Notes: a model not told the origin generated them from the sequence alone. A DNA stretch of 64,000 nt from Streptomyces violaceusniger Tu 4113 (GCF_000147815.2 NC_015957.1:2480001-2544000), one strand, 5' to 3'; counted from the stretch's first letter, positions 26,075 through 34,836 are shown. Numbers and translations are program-made.

Positions 26075-26370
26075 GCGGGGGTTGTTCCCCACCCCGCCCC
26101 TTCCGGAACCGGGGGCAAGCCCCCGGGCCCCAACGGGGCTGCGCCCCGGACCCCCACGGGGGCTGTGCCCGCGGGCCTCGACTGGGGCCGTGCCCTGGGC
26201 CCGTACCAAGTTCGTGCCTTTGGGCCCTCGACTGGGGCGGTGTCCTGGGGCCCGTACCGGGGACACGGTAGGCGGCGGGGCTTGCCCCGATGGGGGCGGG
26301 GGTGCGGCCCGGGGGTCCGGGGGCTTGCCCCCGGGTTCGGGAAGGGGCGGGGTGGGGAACAGCCCCGGCA
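26075..26370. repeat. Long inverted repeat (arms about 55 bp) in the glxK-pssA gap
   Basis: The left arm 26075-26130 (...GTTGTTCCCCACCCCGCCCC...) pairs with the right arm about 26314-26370 (...GGGGCGGGGTGGGGAACAGC...) with few mismatches; about 180 bases separate them. A shorter third copy of the GGGGTGGGGAACAGC core is at 26389-26404. The core resembles a common Streptomyces intergenic repeat. No gene is supported in 25941-26559. Confidence 0.85.
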
Positions 26371-26559
26371 GGCGACGCGGCGGACGCGGGGTGGGGAACA
26401 GCTCCCGGCACCCGCGGCCTGCGCGGCGAGCGTCCGCGCCGCCCAAGCCGCCGCCGGGAGCGCCACGCGCCCGCCGGCCACGGCCCCCGGGCCGCGTCGG
26501 CCCACCCGGCCTCGAGCCGCAAGCTCCCGCCGCGGAGCGCAACGCACCGGGAACGGCGA

Positions 26560-26598
26560 ATGGGGTGGGCCCGAGCGCAAAGCTCGGGCCCACCCCAT
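26560..26598. terminator. Bidirectional terminator hairpin beside pssA
   Basis: A perfect 17-bp stem (left arm beginning ATGGGGTGGGCCCGAGC) with a GCAAA loop lies 24 bases beyond the pssA stop. It can end pssA transcripts from the minus strand and glycerate kinase read-through from the plus strand. Confidence 0.85.
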
Positions 26599-26621
26599 CC
26601 GGCAGGTGCGGCCGAAGGCCG

Positions 26622-27482
26622 CTACGGCAGCTGCGCTGCCCTCGCCTCGCGGCGGTTGTCGCGGAAAGCGTTCACCCGGCGGGCCGTGGCGAAGAGGGGG
26701 ATCACCGCGCCCATGACGACCTGCAGGGCGCAGGCCGACTGGAGCAGCAGCTCGCCGCCGGGGGCCTCGAAGGCCCAGGCTGCCAGCAGCGCCATGCTGG
26801 TGACGATCCAGCCGAGCATGGCCACCGCGAGCCGGCCGCGCGGCTTGGGGTACTCCACCCGGCTCACCATCAGCCAGGCGACGCCGATGATCGCGAGCAG
26901 CGTCGGCACGAACGGCAGGCCCAGCAGGACCACCGAGACCACCGTCAGGGCGCCGAAGGGGCTCGGCATGCCCTGGAAGACGCCGTCACGCAGCGTGACA
27001 CAGGAGAATCTGGCAAGCCGTAGCACCACCGCCAGCAGCACCACGATCGCGCCCACCACCGAGACCCGCTGATACGCGTCGTCGGAGACCATGCCCCAGA
27101 CGAGGACGAAGTACGCGGGGGCCAGGCCGAAGCTGATCAGGTCGGAGAGGTTGTCCAGCTCCGCGCCCATCGCCGAGCTGCGCAGCTTCCGCGCGACCAG
27201 TCCGTCGAAGAGGTCGAAGACGGAGGCGAGCAGCATCAGCATGACGGCCGACGCCGCGCTGTGCCGGGCCATCCCGCCGTCCTCGCTGCCCGTCAGGTGC
27301 GGGATGAGGACGCCGGTGGTGGTGAAGTAGACCGCCAGGAAGCCACAGGTGGCGTTGCCCAGGGTCAGCGTGTCGGCTATCGACAGTCGCGTCGACAGCG
27401 GCATGTCGTCCGTCTCGTCGACGGCGTCCACCTCGGCCTCGGGGACCCAGGCGGCCTGTGTGTCGGGATCAATCACGGTCAA
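26622..27482 (-). CDS. pssA: CDP-diacylglycerol-serine O-phosphatidyltransferase
   Basis: A 286-residue integral membrane enzyme making phosphatidylserine from CDP-diacylglycerol and serine. The CDP-alcohol phosphotransferase motif is complete: D93-G94, A97-R98, G106, D110 and D114 within FDGLVARKL...ELDNLSD. A 30-residue acidic cytoplasmic N-terminus precedes about seven hydrophobic segments. Its start lies inside the end of psd (14-base overlap), so the two genes are translated together and form the phosphatidylethanolamine branch. Confidence 0.93.
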   Translation of the reverse strand: MTVIDPDTQAAWVPEAEVDAVDETDDMPLSTRLSIADTLTLGNATCGFLAVYFTTTGVLIPHLTGSEDGGMARHSAASAVMLMLLASVFDLFDGLVARKLRSSAMGAELDNLSDLISFGLAPAYFVLVWGMVSDDAYQRVSVVGAIVVLLAVVLRLARFSCVTLRDGVFQGMPSPFGALTVVSVVLLGLPFVPTLLAIIGVAWLMVSRVEYPKPRGRLAVAMLGWIVTSMALLAAWAFEAPGGELLLQSACALQVVMGAVIPLFATARRVNAFRDNRREARAAQLP

Positions 27483-28125
27483 GGCGTGTCACCCCCGCGG
27501 TGGTGGCCTGGCCGACCTCGACCGCGATATCGACACCCTCGGGAAGGTAGATGTCGACCCGCGAGCCGAAGCGGATGAGACCGATCCGCTCACCCTGCTC
27601 GACCTTCGTGCCCTGTGGCACATAGGGCACGATACGCCGGGCGACCGCACCGGCGATCTGGACCATCTCGATGTCGCCGAGCTCGGTGTCGAAGTGCCAG
27701 ACGACCCGCTCGTTGTTCTCGCTCTCCTTGTTGAACGCGGGAACGAAGCCGCCGGGGATGTGCTCCACGGAGGTCACCGTGCCGGCCAGCGGGGCGCGGT
27801 TGACGTGGACATTGAGCGGGCTCATGAAGATGGCGACGCGGGTGCGCCCGTCCTTCCACGGCATGATGCTCTGCACCACGCCGTCGGCCGGGGAGATCAC
27901 ACGGCCGTGCGTGATCTCTCTCTCGGGGTCGCGGAAGAACCACAGCATGCCCGCCGCGAGCGCGGTGGCGGGCACGGCGACCGCCGCCCAGCGTCCGGAG
28001 CGGCGGGCCCGGGCAAGACTGACCGCCGCGGTGGCGACGGTCGGCAGGAGCCACGGCGATGCTCCGCGCGCGAGGCGTACACCGACCGGGCTGTCGCGTT
28101 GTGCAGAGGATTGGCTGTGGGGCAT
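27469..28125 (-). CDS. psd: Phosphatidylserine decarboxylase proenzyme (short form)
   Basis: A 218-residue proenzyme converting phosphatidylserine to phosphatidylethanolamine at the membrane. Autocleavage should occur in IRFGSRVDIYLP between G187 and S188, with S188 becoming the pyruvoyl group. The motif ISPADGVV (78-85) and MSPLNVHVNR (101-110) are typical of the short form. A membrane-anchoring hydrophobic stretch lies at about 46-64. ATG 28125 follows GAAGG; the open frame upstream is not family-like. Between its start and mcd (28126-28305) I see no gene, so the promoter should be there. Confidence 0.92.
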   Translation of the reverse strand: MPHSQSSAQRDSPVGVRLARGASPWLLPTVATAAVSLARARRSGRWAAVAVPATALAAGMLWFFRDPEREITHGRVISPADGVVQSIMPWKDGRTRVAIFMSPLNVHVNRAPLAGTVTSVEHIPGGFVPAFNKESENNERVVWHFDTELGDIEMVQIAGAVARRIVPYVPQGTKVEQGERIGLIRFGSRVDIYLPEGVDIAVEVGQATTAGVTRLDRD

Positions 28126-28305
28126 GGATGACCTTCGTAGCGGAGGATGCCGCGACGCAAGACTGGGGACGGCGGCTTTACCGGATGGTATCGGTTGCGA
28201 GCGGTAACTGGGCAAGCGCCGGGGCCTGTCGGTGGCTGGTCAGTGACCGAAGACCCTCGGCGCGGTGTGACCTTCTTCTCTCGGATACCACCCCAAAAGG
28301 GACGT

Positions 28306-29508
28306 TCAGTCTTGGGCTCGGTATTCCTCCAGGAGCCTCCGTCCAATAATCATTTTCTGAATCTCGGCGGTACCTTCGCCGATGAGAAGCATCGGTGCCT
28401 CGCGGTAGAGGCGCTCGATCTCGTATTCCTTGGAGAAGCCGTACCCGCCGTGGATGCGGAAGGCGTCCTCCACGACCTCTTTGCAGTACTCCGAGGCGAG
28501 GTACTTGGCCATTCCCGCTTCGAGGTCGTTGCGCGCGCCCGAATCCTTCTTCCGGGCCGCATTGACCATCATCGCATGGGACGCCTCGACCTTTGTTCCC
28601 ATTTCGGCCAGTTTGAACTGGATGGCCTGGTGCTGCGCGATCGGCTTACCGAAGGTATGCCGCTGCTGTGCGTATGCAACGCCAAGCTCGAATGCGCGCC
28701 GCGCCACACCACAGCCGCGGGCGGCGACATTCACCCGGCCGACCTCGACTCCGTCCATCATTTGGTAAAAACCTCGGTTCGGCATCCCGCCGAGCACCCG
28801 ATCGGCCGGAATGCGCAGTCCGTCCATGATGAGCTCGGTGGTGTCGACACCCTTGTAGCCCATCTTGTCGATCTTGCCGGGGATGGTCAGACCGGGCCGG
28901 ACCTCGCCGAAGCCCGGCTCCTTCTCGATCAGGAAGGTGGTCATCGCCTTGTGCGGCGCGACCCCCTCCTGGGCGTCACCGGTCCGGCACAGGACCGCCA
29001 CCAGAGTGGAGGTGGCGCCGTTGGTCAGCCACATCTTCTGCCCGTTCAGGACGTACTCGTCGCCGTCCCGCACAGCCTTGCTGGTGATCGCCGACACATC
29101 CGAGCCCAGCCCCGGCTCCGACATCGAGAAGGCGCCCCGGATCTCGCCCAGCGCCATCTTGGGAAGGAAATACTCCTTCTGTTCCTCGGTGCCGTGCTGC
29201 TTGAGCATGTACGCCACGATGAAGTGGGTGTTGATGATGCCCGAGACGCTCATCCAGCCGCGTGCGATCTCCTCCACGCACAGCGCGTAGGTGAGCAGTG
29301 ACTCGCCCAGACCGCCGTATTCCTCCGGGATCATCAGCCCGAAGACGCCGAGCTCCTTCAGCCCTTCGACGATCGCGGTCGGATATTCATCGCGATGTTC
29401 CAGTTCCGTCGCGACCGGCAGGATCTCCTTGTCGACAAAATCCCTGACCGTGGAGAGAATCTCCCGCTGGATGTCGGTCAGGCCCTCGGTCTGCGCCAGG
29501 CGGCTCAT
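28306..29508 (-). CDS. mcd: Acyl-CoA dehydrogenase, probable (2S)-methylsuccinyl-CoA dehydrogenase
   Basis: A 400-residue flavin-dependent acyl-CoA dehydrogenase. The FAD-contact segment FSMSEPGLGSDVS is near 128, WLTNGATST follows near 160, the conserved QRHTFGKPIAQHQAIQFKLAEM is near 285 and the C-terminal IGEGTAEIQ carries the Glu position of the catalytic base. By itself this would be a generic call. It is the last gene of the ccr operon, where the missing step is oxidation of methylsuccinyl-CoA to mesaconyl-CoA, which fixes the likely substrate. One base separates it from the hydratase gene. Confidence 0.88.
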   Translation of the reverse strand: MSRLAQTEGLTDIQREILSTVRDFVDKEILPVATELEHRDEYPTAIVEGLKELGVFGLMIPEEYGGLGESLLTYALCVEEIARGWMSVSGIINTHFIVAYMLKQHGTEEQKEYFLPKMALGEIRGAFSMSEPGLGSDVSAITSKAVRDGDEYVLNGQKMWLTNGATSTLVAVLCRTGDAQEGVAPHKAMTTFLIEKEPGFGEVRPGLTIPGKIDKMGYKGVDTTELIMDGLRIPADRVLGGMPNRGFYQMMDGVEVGRVNVAARGCGVARRAFELGVAYAQQRHTFGKPIAQHQAIQFKLAEMGTKVEASHAMMVNAARKKDSGARNDLEAGMAKYLASEYCKEVVEDAFRIHGGYGFSKEYEIERLYREAPMLLIGEGTAEIQKMIIGRRLLEEYRAQD

Positions 29509-29509
29509 A

Positions 29510-30016
29510 TCACTGCTCTCCCAGCTCCGGGCGGCCCGGCTGCTCGCCGCCCCGTTCCTTGATGTACGTGGCGGTCGGCACCATCACCTTGCGCCGGAAG
29601 ATGCAGACCAGGGTGCCGTCCTGCTTGTAGCCCTTGGTCTCCACCTGCACGATGCCCCGGTCCGTCTTGGACTTCGACGGCGTCTTGTCGAGGACCGTCG
29701 TCTCGCCGTAGATCGTGTCGCCGTGGAAGGTGGGCGCGACATGCCGTAGCGACTCGACCTCCAGATTGGCGATGGCCTTTCCGGAGACATCGGGGACGGA
29801 CATCCCCAGGAGCAGTGAGTAGATGTAGTTCCCGACCACCACGTTCTTGCCGAAATCGGTCGTCTTCTCGGCGTAGTTGCTGTCCATGTGCAGCGGGTGG
29901 TGGTTCATGGTGAGCAGACAGAAAAGGTGGTCGTCGTACTCGGTGACCGTCTTCCCCGGCCAGTGCCGGTAGACGTCGCCCACCGTGAACTCCTCATAGG
30001 TACGGCCGAACTGCAT
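29510..30016 (-). CDS. mch: MaoC-family dehydratase, probable mesaconyl-CoA hydratase
   Basis: A 168-residue hot-dog-fold hydratase. The MaoC catalytic element is seen in TVTEYDDHLFCLLTMNHHPLHMD (Asp...His spacing), followed by VVGNYIYSLLLG and SLRHVAPTFHGDTIYGETTV. In the ethylmalonyl-CoA pathway the expected reaction is mesaconyl-CoA to beta-methylmalyl-CoA, the step between the neighbouring dehydrogenase and lyase. The protein is a single hot-dog domain, about half the length of the two-domain hydratases of some proteobacteria. Spacing to both neighbours is 1-3 bases, consistent with one operon. Confidence 0.86.
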   Translation of the reverse strand: MQFGRTYEEFTVGDVYRHWPGKTVTEYDDHLFCLLTMNHHPLHMDSNYAEKTTDFGKNVVVGNYIYSLLLGMSVPDVSGKAIANLEVESLRHVAPTFHGDTIYGETTVLDKTPSKSKTDRGIVQVETKGYKQDGTLVCIFRRKVMVPTATYIKERGGEQPGRPELGEQ

Positions 30017-30019
30017 GGC

Positions 30020-31000
30020 TCATGCCTCCGGGGGCTGGAAGGTGGACGTACGGGTCATCCCGGCCGCACGGCCCTTGCCCGCGACGACCAGGGCCATCTT
30101 GCGGCTGGCCTCGTCGATCATCTCGTCGCCGAGCATCGCCGAGCCCTTCATGCCGCCTTCCGCCGAGGTGCAGTAGTCATAGGCGTCCAGGATCAGCTCG
30201 GCGTGGTCGTAGTCCTCCTGGGACGGCGAGAAGACCTCGTTGGCCGCCTCCACCTGGCCGGGGTGCAGCACCCATTTGCCGTCGTAGCCGAGGGCGGCCG
30301 CGCGCCCGGCCACCTCGCGGAAGCCGTCCACGTTCCGGATCTGGAGGTAGGGGCCGTCGATCGCCTGGAGGTCATGCATGCGGGCCGCCATCAGGATCCG
30401 CATCAGGATGTAGTGATAGGCGTCCGCCGGATAGCCGGGCGGCTGCTCGCCCACGACCAGCGACTTCATGTTGATGGACGCCATGAAGTCGGCCGGGCCG
30501 AAGACGATGGTCTCCAGACGCGACGAGGCGCCCGCGATCTCGTCCACGTTGACCAGGCCCTTGGCGTTCTCGATCTGCGCCTCGATGCCGATCCGCCCGA
30601 CCTCGAAGCCCATCGTCTTCTCGATCTGGGTGAGCAGCAGGTCGAGCGCGATCACCTGCTGGGCGTCCTGCACCTTGGGCAGCATGATGCAGTCCAGGTT
30701 GGGGCCCGCGCCCTCGACGACCGTGATGACGTCCCGGTACGTCCAGTGGGTGGTCCAGTCGTTGACCCGCACCACCTTGGTCTTACCGGTCCAGTCGCCC
30801 TCGTTCAGCGCCTTGACGATGGTGTGCCGGGCGTCCTCCTTGGCCAGCGGCGCACAGGCGTCCTCCAGGTCCAGGAAGACCTGGTCGGCCGCGAGCCCCT
30901 GGGCCTTCTCCAGGAAGCGCGGATTGGAGCCGGGGACGGCCAGGCAGGAGCGGCGAGGGCGCAGACGGGTCGCGGCGTCTGCGCGGTCGGGGGCGGTCAT
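30020..31000 (-). CDS. mcl: HpcH/HpaI-family CoA ester lyase, probable beta-methylmalyl-CoA / malyl-CoA lyase
   Basis: A 326-residue TIM-barrel lyase. RRSCLAVPGSNPRFLEKA (about 16-33), VFLDLEDACAP (about 41-51) and IEAQIENAKGLVNVDEI are the CitE-like CoA and Mg2+ sites. It should split beta-methylmalyl-CoA into glyoxylate and propionyl-CoA, and may also join acetyl-CoA and glyoxylate. Its start overlaps the mutase stop by four bases (ATGA). Operon position agrees with the ethylmalonyl-CoA route. Confidence 0.9.
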   Translation of the reverse strand: MTAPDRADAATRLRPRRSCLAVPGSNPRFLEKAQGLAADQVFLDLEDACAPLAKEDARHTIVKALNEGDWTGKTKVVRVNDWTTHWTYRDVITVVEGAGPNLDCIMLPKVQDAQQVIALDLLLTQIEKTMGFEVGRIGIEAQIENAKGLVNVDEIAGASSRLETIVFGPADFMASINMKSLVVGEQPPGYPADAYHYILMRILMAARMHDLQAIDGPYLQIRNVDGFREVAGRAAALGYDGKWVLHPGQVEAANEVFSPSQEDYDHAELILDAYDYCTSAEGGMKGSAMLGDEMIDEASRKMALVVAGKGRAAGMTRTSTFQPPEA

Positions 31001-33024
31001 ACGAGAACCTCCAGAGGGGGAAGCGTGTTCGCGGCGCGGATCTCATCGACAATACGGCCGATGATCTCCGTGATACCGAAGTCCTTGGGGGTGAAAACGG
31101 CGGCGACACCCGCGGCCCGCAGCGCGGCCGCGTCCGTGGCCGGGATGATCCCGCCGACGATGACGGGGATCTCCTGGGCGCCCGCGTCGCGCAGCCGCTC
31201 CAGGACGTCCGGCACCAGCTCGGCATGCGAACCGGACAGGATGGACAGCCCGACGCAGTGCACGTCCTCGGCCACGGCCGCCGAGACGATCTGCTCGGGG
31301 GTGAGCCGGATCCCCTGGTAGACCACCTCGAAACCGGCGTCCCTGGCCCGTACGGCGATCTGCTCGGCGCCATTGCTGTGCCCGTCCAGACCGGGCTTGC
31401 CGACCAGCAGCCGCAGTCTGCCGCCGCCGAGCTCGGCCGCCGTCTTCTCGACCTTGTCGCGGACGGAGGACAGCAGGGAGCCCGCCTCCGTGGCGACGGC
31501 CAGGGGCGCGCCGCCGACCCCGGTGGGCGCGCGGTACTCGCCGAAGACGTCGCGCAGCGCCCAGGACCACTCCCCGGTGGTCACGCCCGCGCGGGCGCAG
31601 GCCAGGGTCGCCGGCATCAGGTTCTCGGTCCCCGCGGCGGCCTTACGGAGGGCGGTGAGGGCCTCCTGGGCGGGGCCCTCGTCGCGCTGCTCGCGCCAGG
31701 AGTGCAGGGCCGAGACCACCCGCGCCTCGTTCTCCGGGTCCACCGTCATGATCGCGGTGTCCAGATCGGCGGTGAGCGGATTGGGCTCGGTGGACTCGAA
31801 GCAGTTGACGCCGATGATCTTCTCTTCGCCCGCCTCGATCCGCGCCCGGCGCTCGGAGTGCGACGCCACGAGCTGCGCCTTGAGGTAGCCGGACTCGACG
31901 GCGGCCATCGCCCCGCCCATCTTCTCGATCCGCTCGATCTCGGCCTCGGTCTCCTCGACCAGCGCGGCGACCTTGGACTCGATCACATGGGAGCCCTCGA
32001 AGATGTCGTCGTACTCCAGCAGATCGCTCTCCAGGGCGAGGACCTGCTGGATGCGCAGCGACCACTGCTGGTCCCAGGGGCGGGGGAGGCCCAGCGCCTC
32101 GTTCCAGGCCGGGAGCTGGACGGCGCGGGCGCGGGCGTCCTTGGAGAGGGTGACGGCCAGCATCTCCAGGACGATGCGCTGGACGTTGTTCTCCGGCTGG
32201 GCCTCGGTCAGGCCGAGCGAGTTCACCTGGACGCCGTAGCGGAACCGGCGGTGCTTGGGGTTCTCGATGCCGTACCGCTCACGGGTGATCCGGTCCCAGA
32301 TGCGGCCGAAGGCGCGCATCTTGCACATCTCCTCGATGAAGCGGACGCCCGCGTTCACGAAGAAGGAGATCCGGGCCACCACATCGCCCTTACGGTCCTC
32401 GGGAACCTGGCCGGAGGCGAACACCGCGTCCAGGACGGCGATCGCCGTGGACATCGCGAAGGCGATCTCCTGCACCGGAGTGGCCCCGGCCTCCTGCAGG
32501 TGGTAGCTGCAGATGTTGATCGGGTTCCACTTGGGGATGTGGTTCACCGTGTACGCGATCATGTCGGTGGTCAGCCGCAGGCTCGGGCCCGGCGGAAAGA
32601 CATGCGTACCGCGCGAGAGGTACTCCTTGACGATGTCGTTCTGCGTCGTCCCCTGGAGCTTGCCGATGGCGCTCTGGTCAAGGCCCTGCTCCTCCGCGAC
32701 GACCTGATACAGCGCCAGCAGCCACATCGCGGTCGCGTTGATGGTCATGGAGGTGTTCATCCGCTCCAGGGGGATCTCCTGGAACAGCCGCCGCATGTCG
32801 CCCAGATGGGAGACCGGGACCCCGACCCGGCCCACCTCGCCGCGGGCGAGGATGTGGTCGGGGTCGTAGCCGGTCTGGGTGGGCAGGTCGAAGGCGACCG
32901 AAAGCCCGGTCTGGCCCTTGGCCAGGTTGCGCCGGTACAGCTCGTTGGACGCCTCGGCGGTGGAGTGCCCGGCGTAGGTGCGCATCAGCCAGGGCCGGTC
33001 CTTGGGGCGGGGTGTGCCACTCAT
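30997..33024 (-). CDS. ecm: B12-dependent ethylmalonyl-CoA mutase
   Basis: A 675-residue single-chain acyl-CoA mutase. The N-terminal substrate barrel (about 1-510) includes TYAGHSTAEASNELYRRNLAKGQTGLSVAFDLPTQTG-type sequence. The C-terminal cobalamin domain has DGHSNG with the Co-ligand H549, then SILSGSH and VGGIIP. It isomerises ethylmalonyl-CoA to methylsuccinyl-CoA. Close relatives act on methylmalonyl- or isobutyryl-CoA; assignment to ethylmalonyl-CoA rests on its place immediately after ccr. The ATG shares one base with the ccr stop (TGATG). I saw no cobalamin riboswitch upstream of the operon. Confidence 0.92.
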   Translation of the reverse strand: MSGTPRPKDRPWLMRTYAGHSTAEASNELYRRNLAKGQTGLSVAFDLPTQTGYDPDHILARGEVGRVGVPVSHLGDMRRLFQEIPLERMNTSMTINATAMWLLALYQVVAEEQGLDQSAIGKLQGTTQNDIVKEYLSRGTHVFPPGPSLRLTTDMIAYTVNHIPKWNPINICSYHLQEAGATPVQEIAFAMSTAIAVLDAVFASGQVPEDRKGDVVARISFFVNAGVRFIEEMCKMRAFGRIWDRITRERYGIENPKHRRFRYGVQVNSLGLTEAQPENNVQRIVLEMLAVTLSKDARARAVQLPAWNEALGLPRPWDQQWSLRIQQVLALESDLLEYDDIFEGSHVIESKVAALVEETEAEIERIEKMGGAMAAVESGYLKAQLVASHSERRARIEAGEEKIIGVNCFESTEPNPLTADLDTAIMTVDPENEARVVSALHSWREQRDEGPAQEALTALRKAAAGTENLMPATLACARAGVTTGEWSWALRDVFGEYRAPTGVGGAPLAVATEAGSLLSSVRDKVEKTAAELGGGRLRLLVGKPGLDGHSNGAEQIAVRARDAGFEVVYQGIRLTPEQIVSAAVAEDVHCVGLSILSGSHAELVPDVLERLRDAGAQEIPVIVGGIIPATDAAALRAAGVAAVFTPKDFGITEIIGRIVDEIRAANTLPPLEVLV

Positions 33025-34469
33025 CAGATGTCCCGGCTGTGCTTGTTGGTCCGCGCCGAGGAGTCGTCACGGCTGTGCTTGTTGGTCCGCGCCGAGGAGT
33101 CGTCCCGGCTGTGCTTGTTGGTCCGCTCCGACGAGTCGTTACGGAACAGATTGATGCCGTCGATGTGCTGCTCGCGCATCGCCTGGTCGCGCACGCCCAT
33201 GCCCTCCTCGGGGGCCAGGCACAGCACGCCGACCTTGCCCTGGTGGAGGTTGCGGTGGACGTCATGCGCGGCCTGTCCGGTGTCTTCCAGCCGGTAGGTC
33301 TTGGACAGCGTCGGGTGGATCTTGCCCTTGGCGATCAGGCGGTTGGCCTCCCACGCCTCGCGGTAGTTGGCGAAGTGCGAGCCGATGATCCGCTTGAGCT
33401 GCATCCACAGGTAGCGGTTGTCGTACTCGTGGGTGTAGCCGGAGGTCGACGCGCAGGTGACGATCGTGCCGCCCTTACGGGTGACATAAACGGACGCGCC
33501 GAAGGTCTCCCGGCCCGGGTGCTCGAAGACGATGTCCACGTCCTCGCCGCCGGTCAGCTCGCGGATCTTCTTGCCGAACCGCTTCCACTCGCGCGGGTCC
33601 TGGGTGCCGTCGTCCTTCCAGAACTTGTAGTCCTCGGCGGTGCGGTCGATGATCGCCTCGGCGCCCATCCGCCGGCAGATCTCGGCCTTCTGCGACGAGG
33701 AGACCACGCAGATCGGGTTGGCGCCGCCGGCCAGCGCGAACTGGGTGGCGTAGGAGCCGAGCCCGCCGCTCGCGCCCCAGATCAGGACGTTGTCGCCCTG
33801 CTTCATCCCGGCGCCGTTACGGGAGACGAGCTGCCGGTAGGCGGTGGAGTTGACCAGGCCCGGGGCGGCCGCCTCCTCCCAGCTCAGATGCTTGGGCTTG
33901 GGCATCAGCTGGTTGGACTTGACCAGGGCGATCTCGGCGAGCCCGCCGAAGTTGGTCTCGAAGCCCCAGATGCGCTGCTCGGGGTCGAGCATGGTGTCGT
34001 TGTGGCCGTCGGAGCTCTCCAGCTCGACCGACAGACAGTGCGCGACGACCTCGGCGCCCGGCTGCCAGGCGTTCACACCGGGTCCGGTGCGCAGCACGAC
34101 GCCCGCGAGGTCGGATCCGATGATGTGGTACGGCAGATCGTGCCGCTTGGCCAGGGGGGAGAGCTTGCCGTACCGCTCCAGGAAACCGAAGGTCGGCAGC
34201 GGTTCGAAGATCGAGGTCCACACGGAGTTGTAGTTGACCGAGCTGGCCATCACGGCGACGAGTGCCTCGCCGGGGCCGAGCTCCGGCACCGGCACCTCGT
34301 CCACGTGCAACGACTTGCGGGGGTCCTTCTCCCGGGTGGTGAGGCCCGCGAACATCTCGGCCTCGTCCTTGCGCACGGTCACCGCGCGGTACGACTCGGG
34401 GATGCGCAGTGCCGCGAAGTCCTCGGGTGCTGTGTCCGACGCCAGGATCGCGTCAAGTATCTCGTTCAT
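33024..34469 (-). CDS. ccr: Crotonyl-CoA carboxylase/reductase
   Basis: A 481-residue MDR-fold enzyme that reduces and carboxylates crotonyl-CoA to ethylmalonyl-CoA with NADPH. The nucleotide-binding WGASGGLGSYATQFALAGG is at 231-249. The four residues reported to hold CO2 in this family (N81, F170, E171, H365) are all present at exactly those numbers. ATG 34469 is chosen over the longer open frame because it gives the usual N-terminus MNEILDAI. The C-terminus is odd: after LFR (441-443) come three 12-residue repeats ending at 479, a tail I do not know from other Ccr proteins. It heads the ccr-ecm-mcl-mch-mcd operon, which supplies C4/C5 acyl-CoA and allows acetate growth. Confidence 0.95.
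   Translation of the reverse strand: MNEILDAILASDTAPEDFAALRIPESYRAVTVRKDEAEMFAGLTTREKDPRKSLHVDEVPVPELGPGEALVAVMASSVNYNSVWTSIFEPLPTFGFLERYGKLSPLAKRHDLPYHIIGSDLAGVVLRTGPGVNAWQPGAEVVAHCLSVELESSDGHNDTMLDPEQRIWGFETNFGGLAEIALVKSNQLMPKPKHLSWEEAAAPGLVNSTAYRQLVSRNGAGMKQGDNVLIWGASGGLGSYATQFALAGGANPICVVSSSQKAEICRRMGAEAIIDRTAEDYKFWKDDGTQDPREWKRFGKKIRELTGGEDVDIVFEHPGRETFGASVYVTRKGGTIVTCASTSGYTHEYDNRYLWMQLKRIIGSHFANYREAWEANRLIAKGKIHPTLSKTYRLEDTGQAAHDVHRNLHQGKVGVLCLAPEEGMGVRDQAMREQHIDGINLFRNDSSERTNKHSRDDSSARTNKHSRDDSSARTNKHSRDI
33034..33141 (-). repeat. Three in-frame 36-bp tandem repeats at the ccr 3' end
   Basis: Copies at 33034-33069, 33070-33105 and 33106-33141 encode DDSSARTNKHSR twice and the diverged NDSSERTNKHSR once. 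The last two translated copies differ by one base, so the duplication is recent. Frame is kept and the stop then overlaps the ecm start. Confidence 0.97.
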
Positions 34470-34692
34470 CGGTGCCTCCGGCGAAGCGTCCAGAAAGGAC
34501 GCCTGAGGGAACGCTGGGCTCGTGACGGGTGATGCTGATGCGGTGCCGTCGGTTCGGCGGAGGTGGTGCTCGATGCGGCGCGGGTGGCGCCGATTGCCTG
34601 GTGACGCAGGCGTTGTCCGGGCGCACAAAGCGGTTTGCGGGGACAGCCGGCGCACGAAGGTTGGCAGTGCGCCGGCCGCCCGGACTCCACTC

Positions 34693-34735
34693 ACGGTATG
34701 GCACGCCGTGCCACCCCGCAAGACACTGCGTGCCA
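34693..34735 (-). promoter_or_regulatory. Predicted ccr operon promoter with two palindromic operators
   Basis: On the minus strand TTGCGG (34716-34721) and TACCGT (34693-34698) are 17 bases apart. The spacer begins with the perfect palindrome TGGCACGCCGTGCCA (34699-34713). A weaker copy, TGGCACGCAGTGTC, lies at 34722-34735 beside the -35, its centre about 22 bases (two helical turns) away. The predicted transcript would have a leader of about 215 bases. This fits repression by a dimeric regulator; the TetR gene at 40161 is the nearest candidate. Confidence 0.5.
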
Positions 34736-34777
34736 ACAAATTCCCTCAGTTGTCATCTCGGCTGCACACATGAGCAA

Positions 34778-34808
34778 TGACGGCCGCCCTGGAGCAGGGC
34801 GGCCGTCA
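34778..34808 (-). terminator. Terminator hairpin after the GH95-like gene
   Basis: A perfect 13-bp stem (TGACGGCCGCCCT / AGGGCGGCCGTCA) with a 5-base loop, 29 bases beyond the stop at 34837. It also insulates the ccr promoter that lies just downstream. The rest of 34470-34836 contains no gene. Confidence 0.8.
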
Positions 34809-34836
34809 CGGTGGGTATGCGGTTATGCGTGTTTTG

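Noticed and set aside
34716..34735. Sigma-54-like promoter TGGCAC...TTGC upstream of ccr
   Set aside because: Spacing is wrong, and streptomycetes are not known to have sigma-54; the TGGCAC is better explained as an operator half-site.
34470..34777. Cobalamin riboswitch ahead of the ccr-ecm operon
   Set aside because: I searched the leader by eye for the B12-box and found no convincing match; the mutase alone does not require one.
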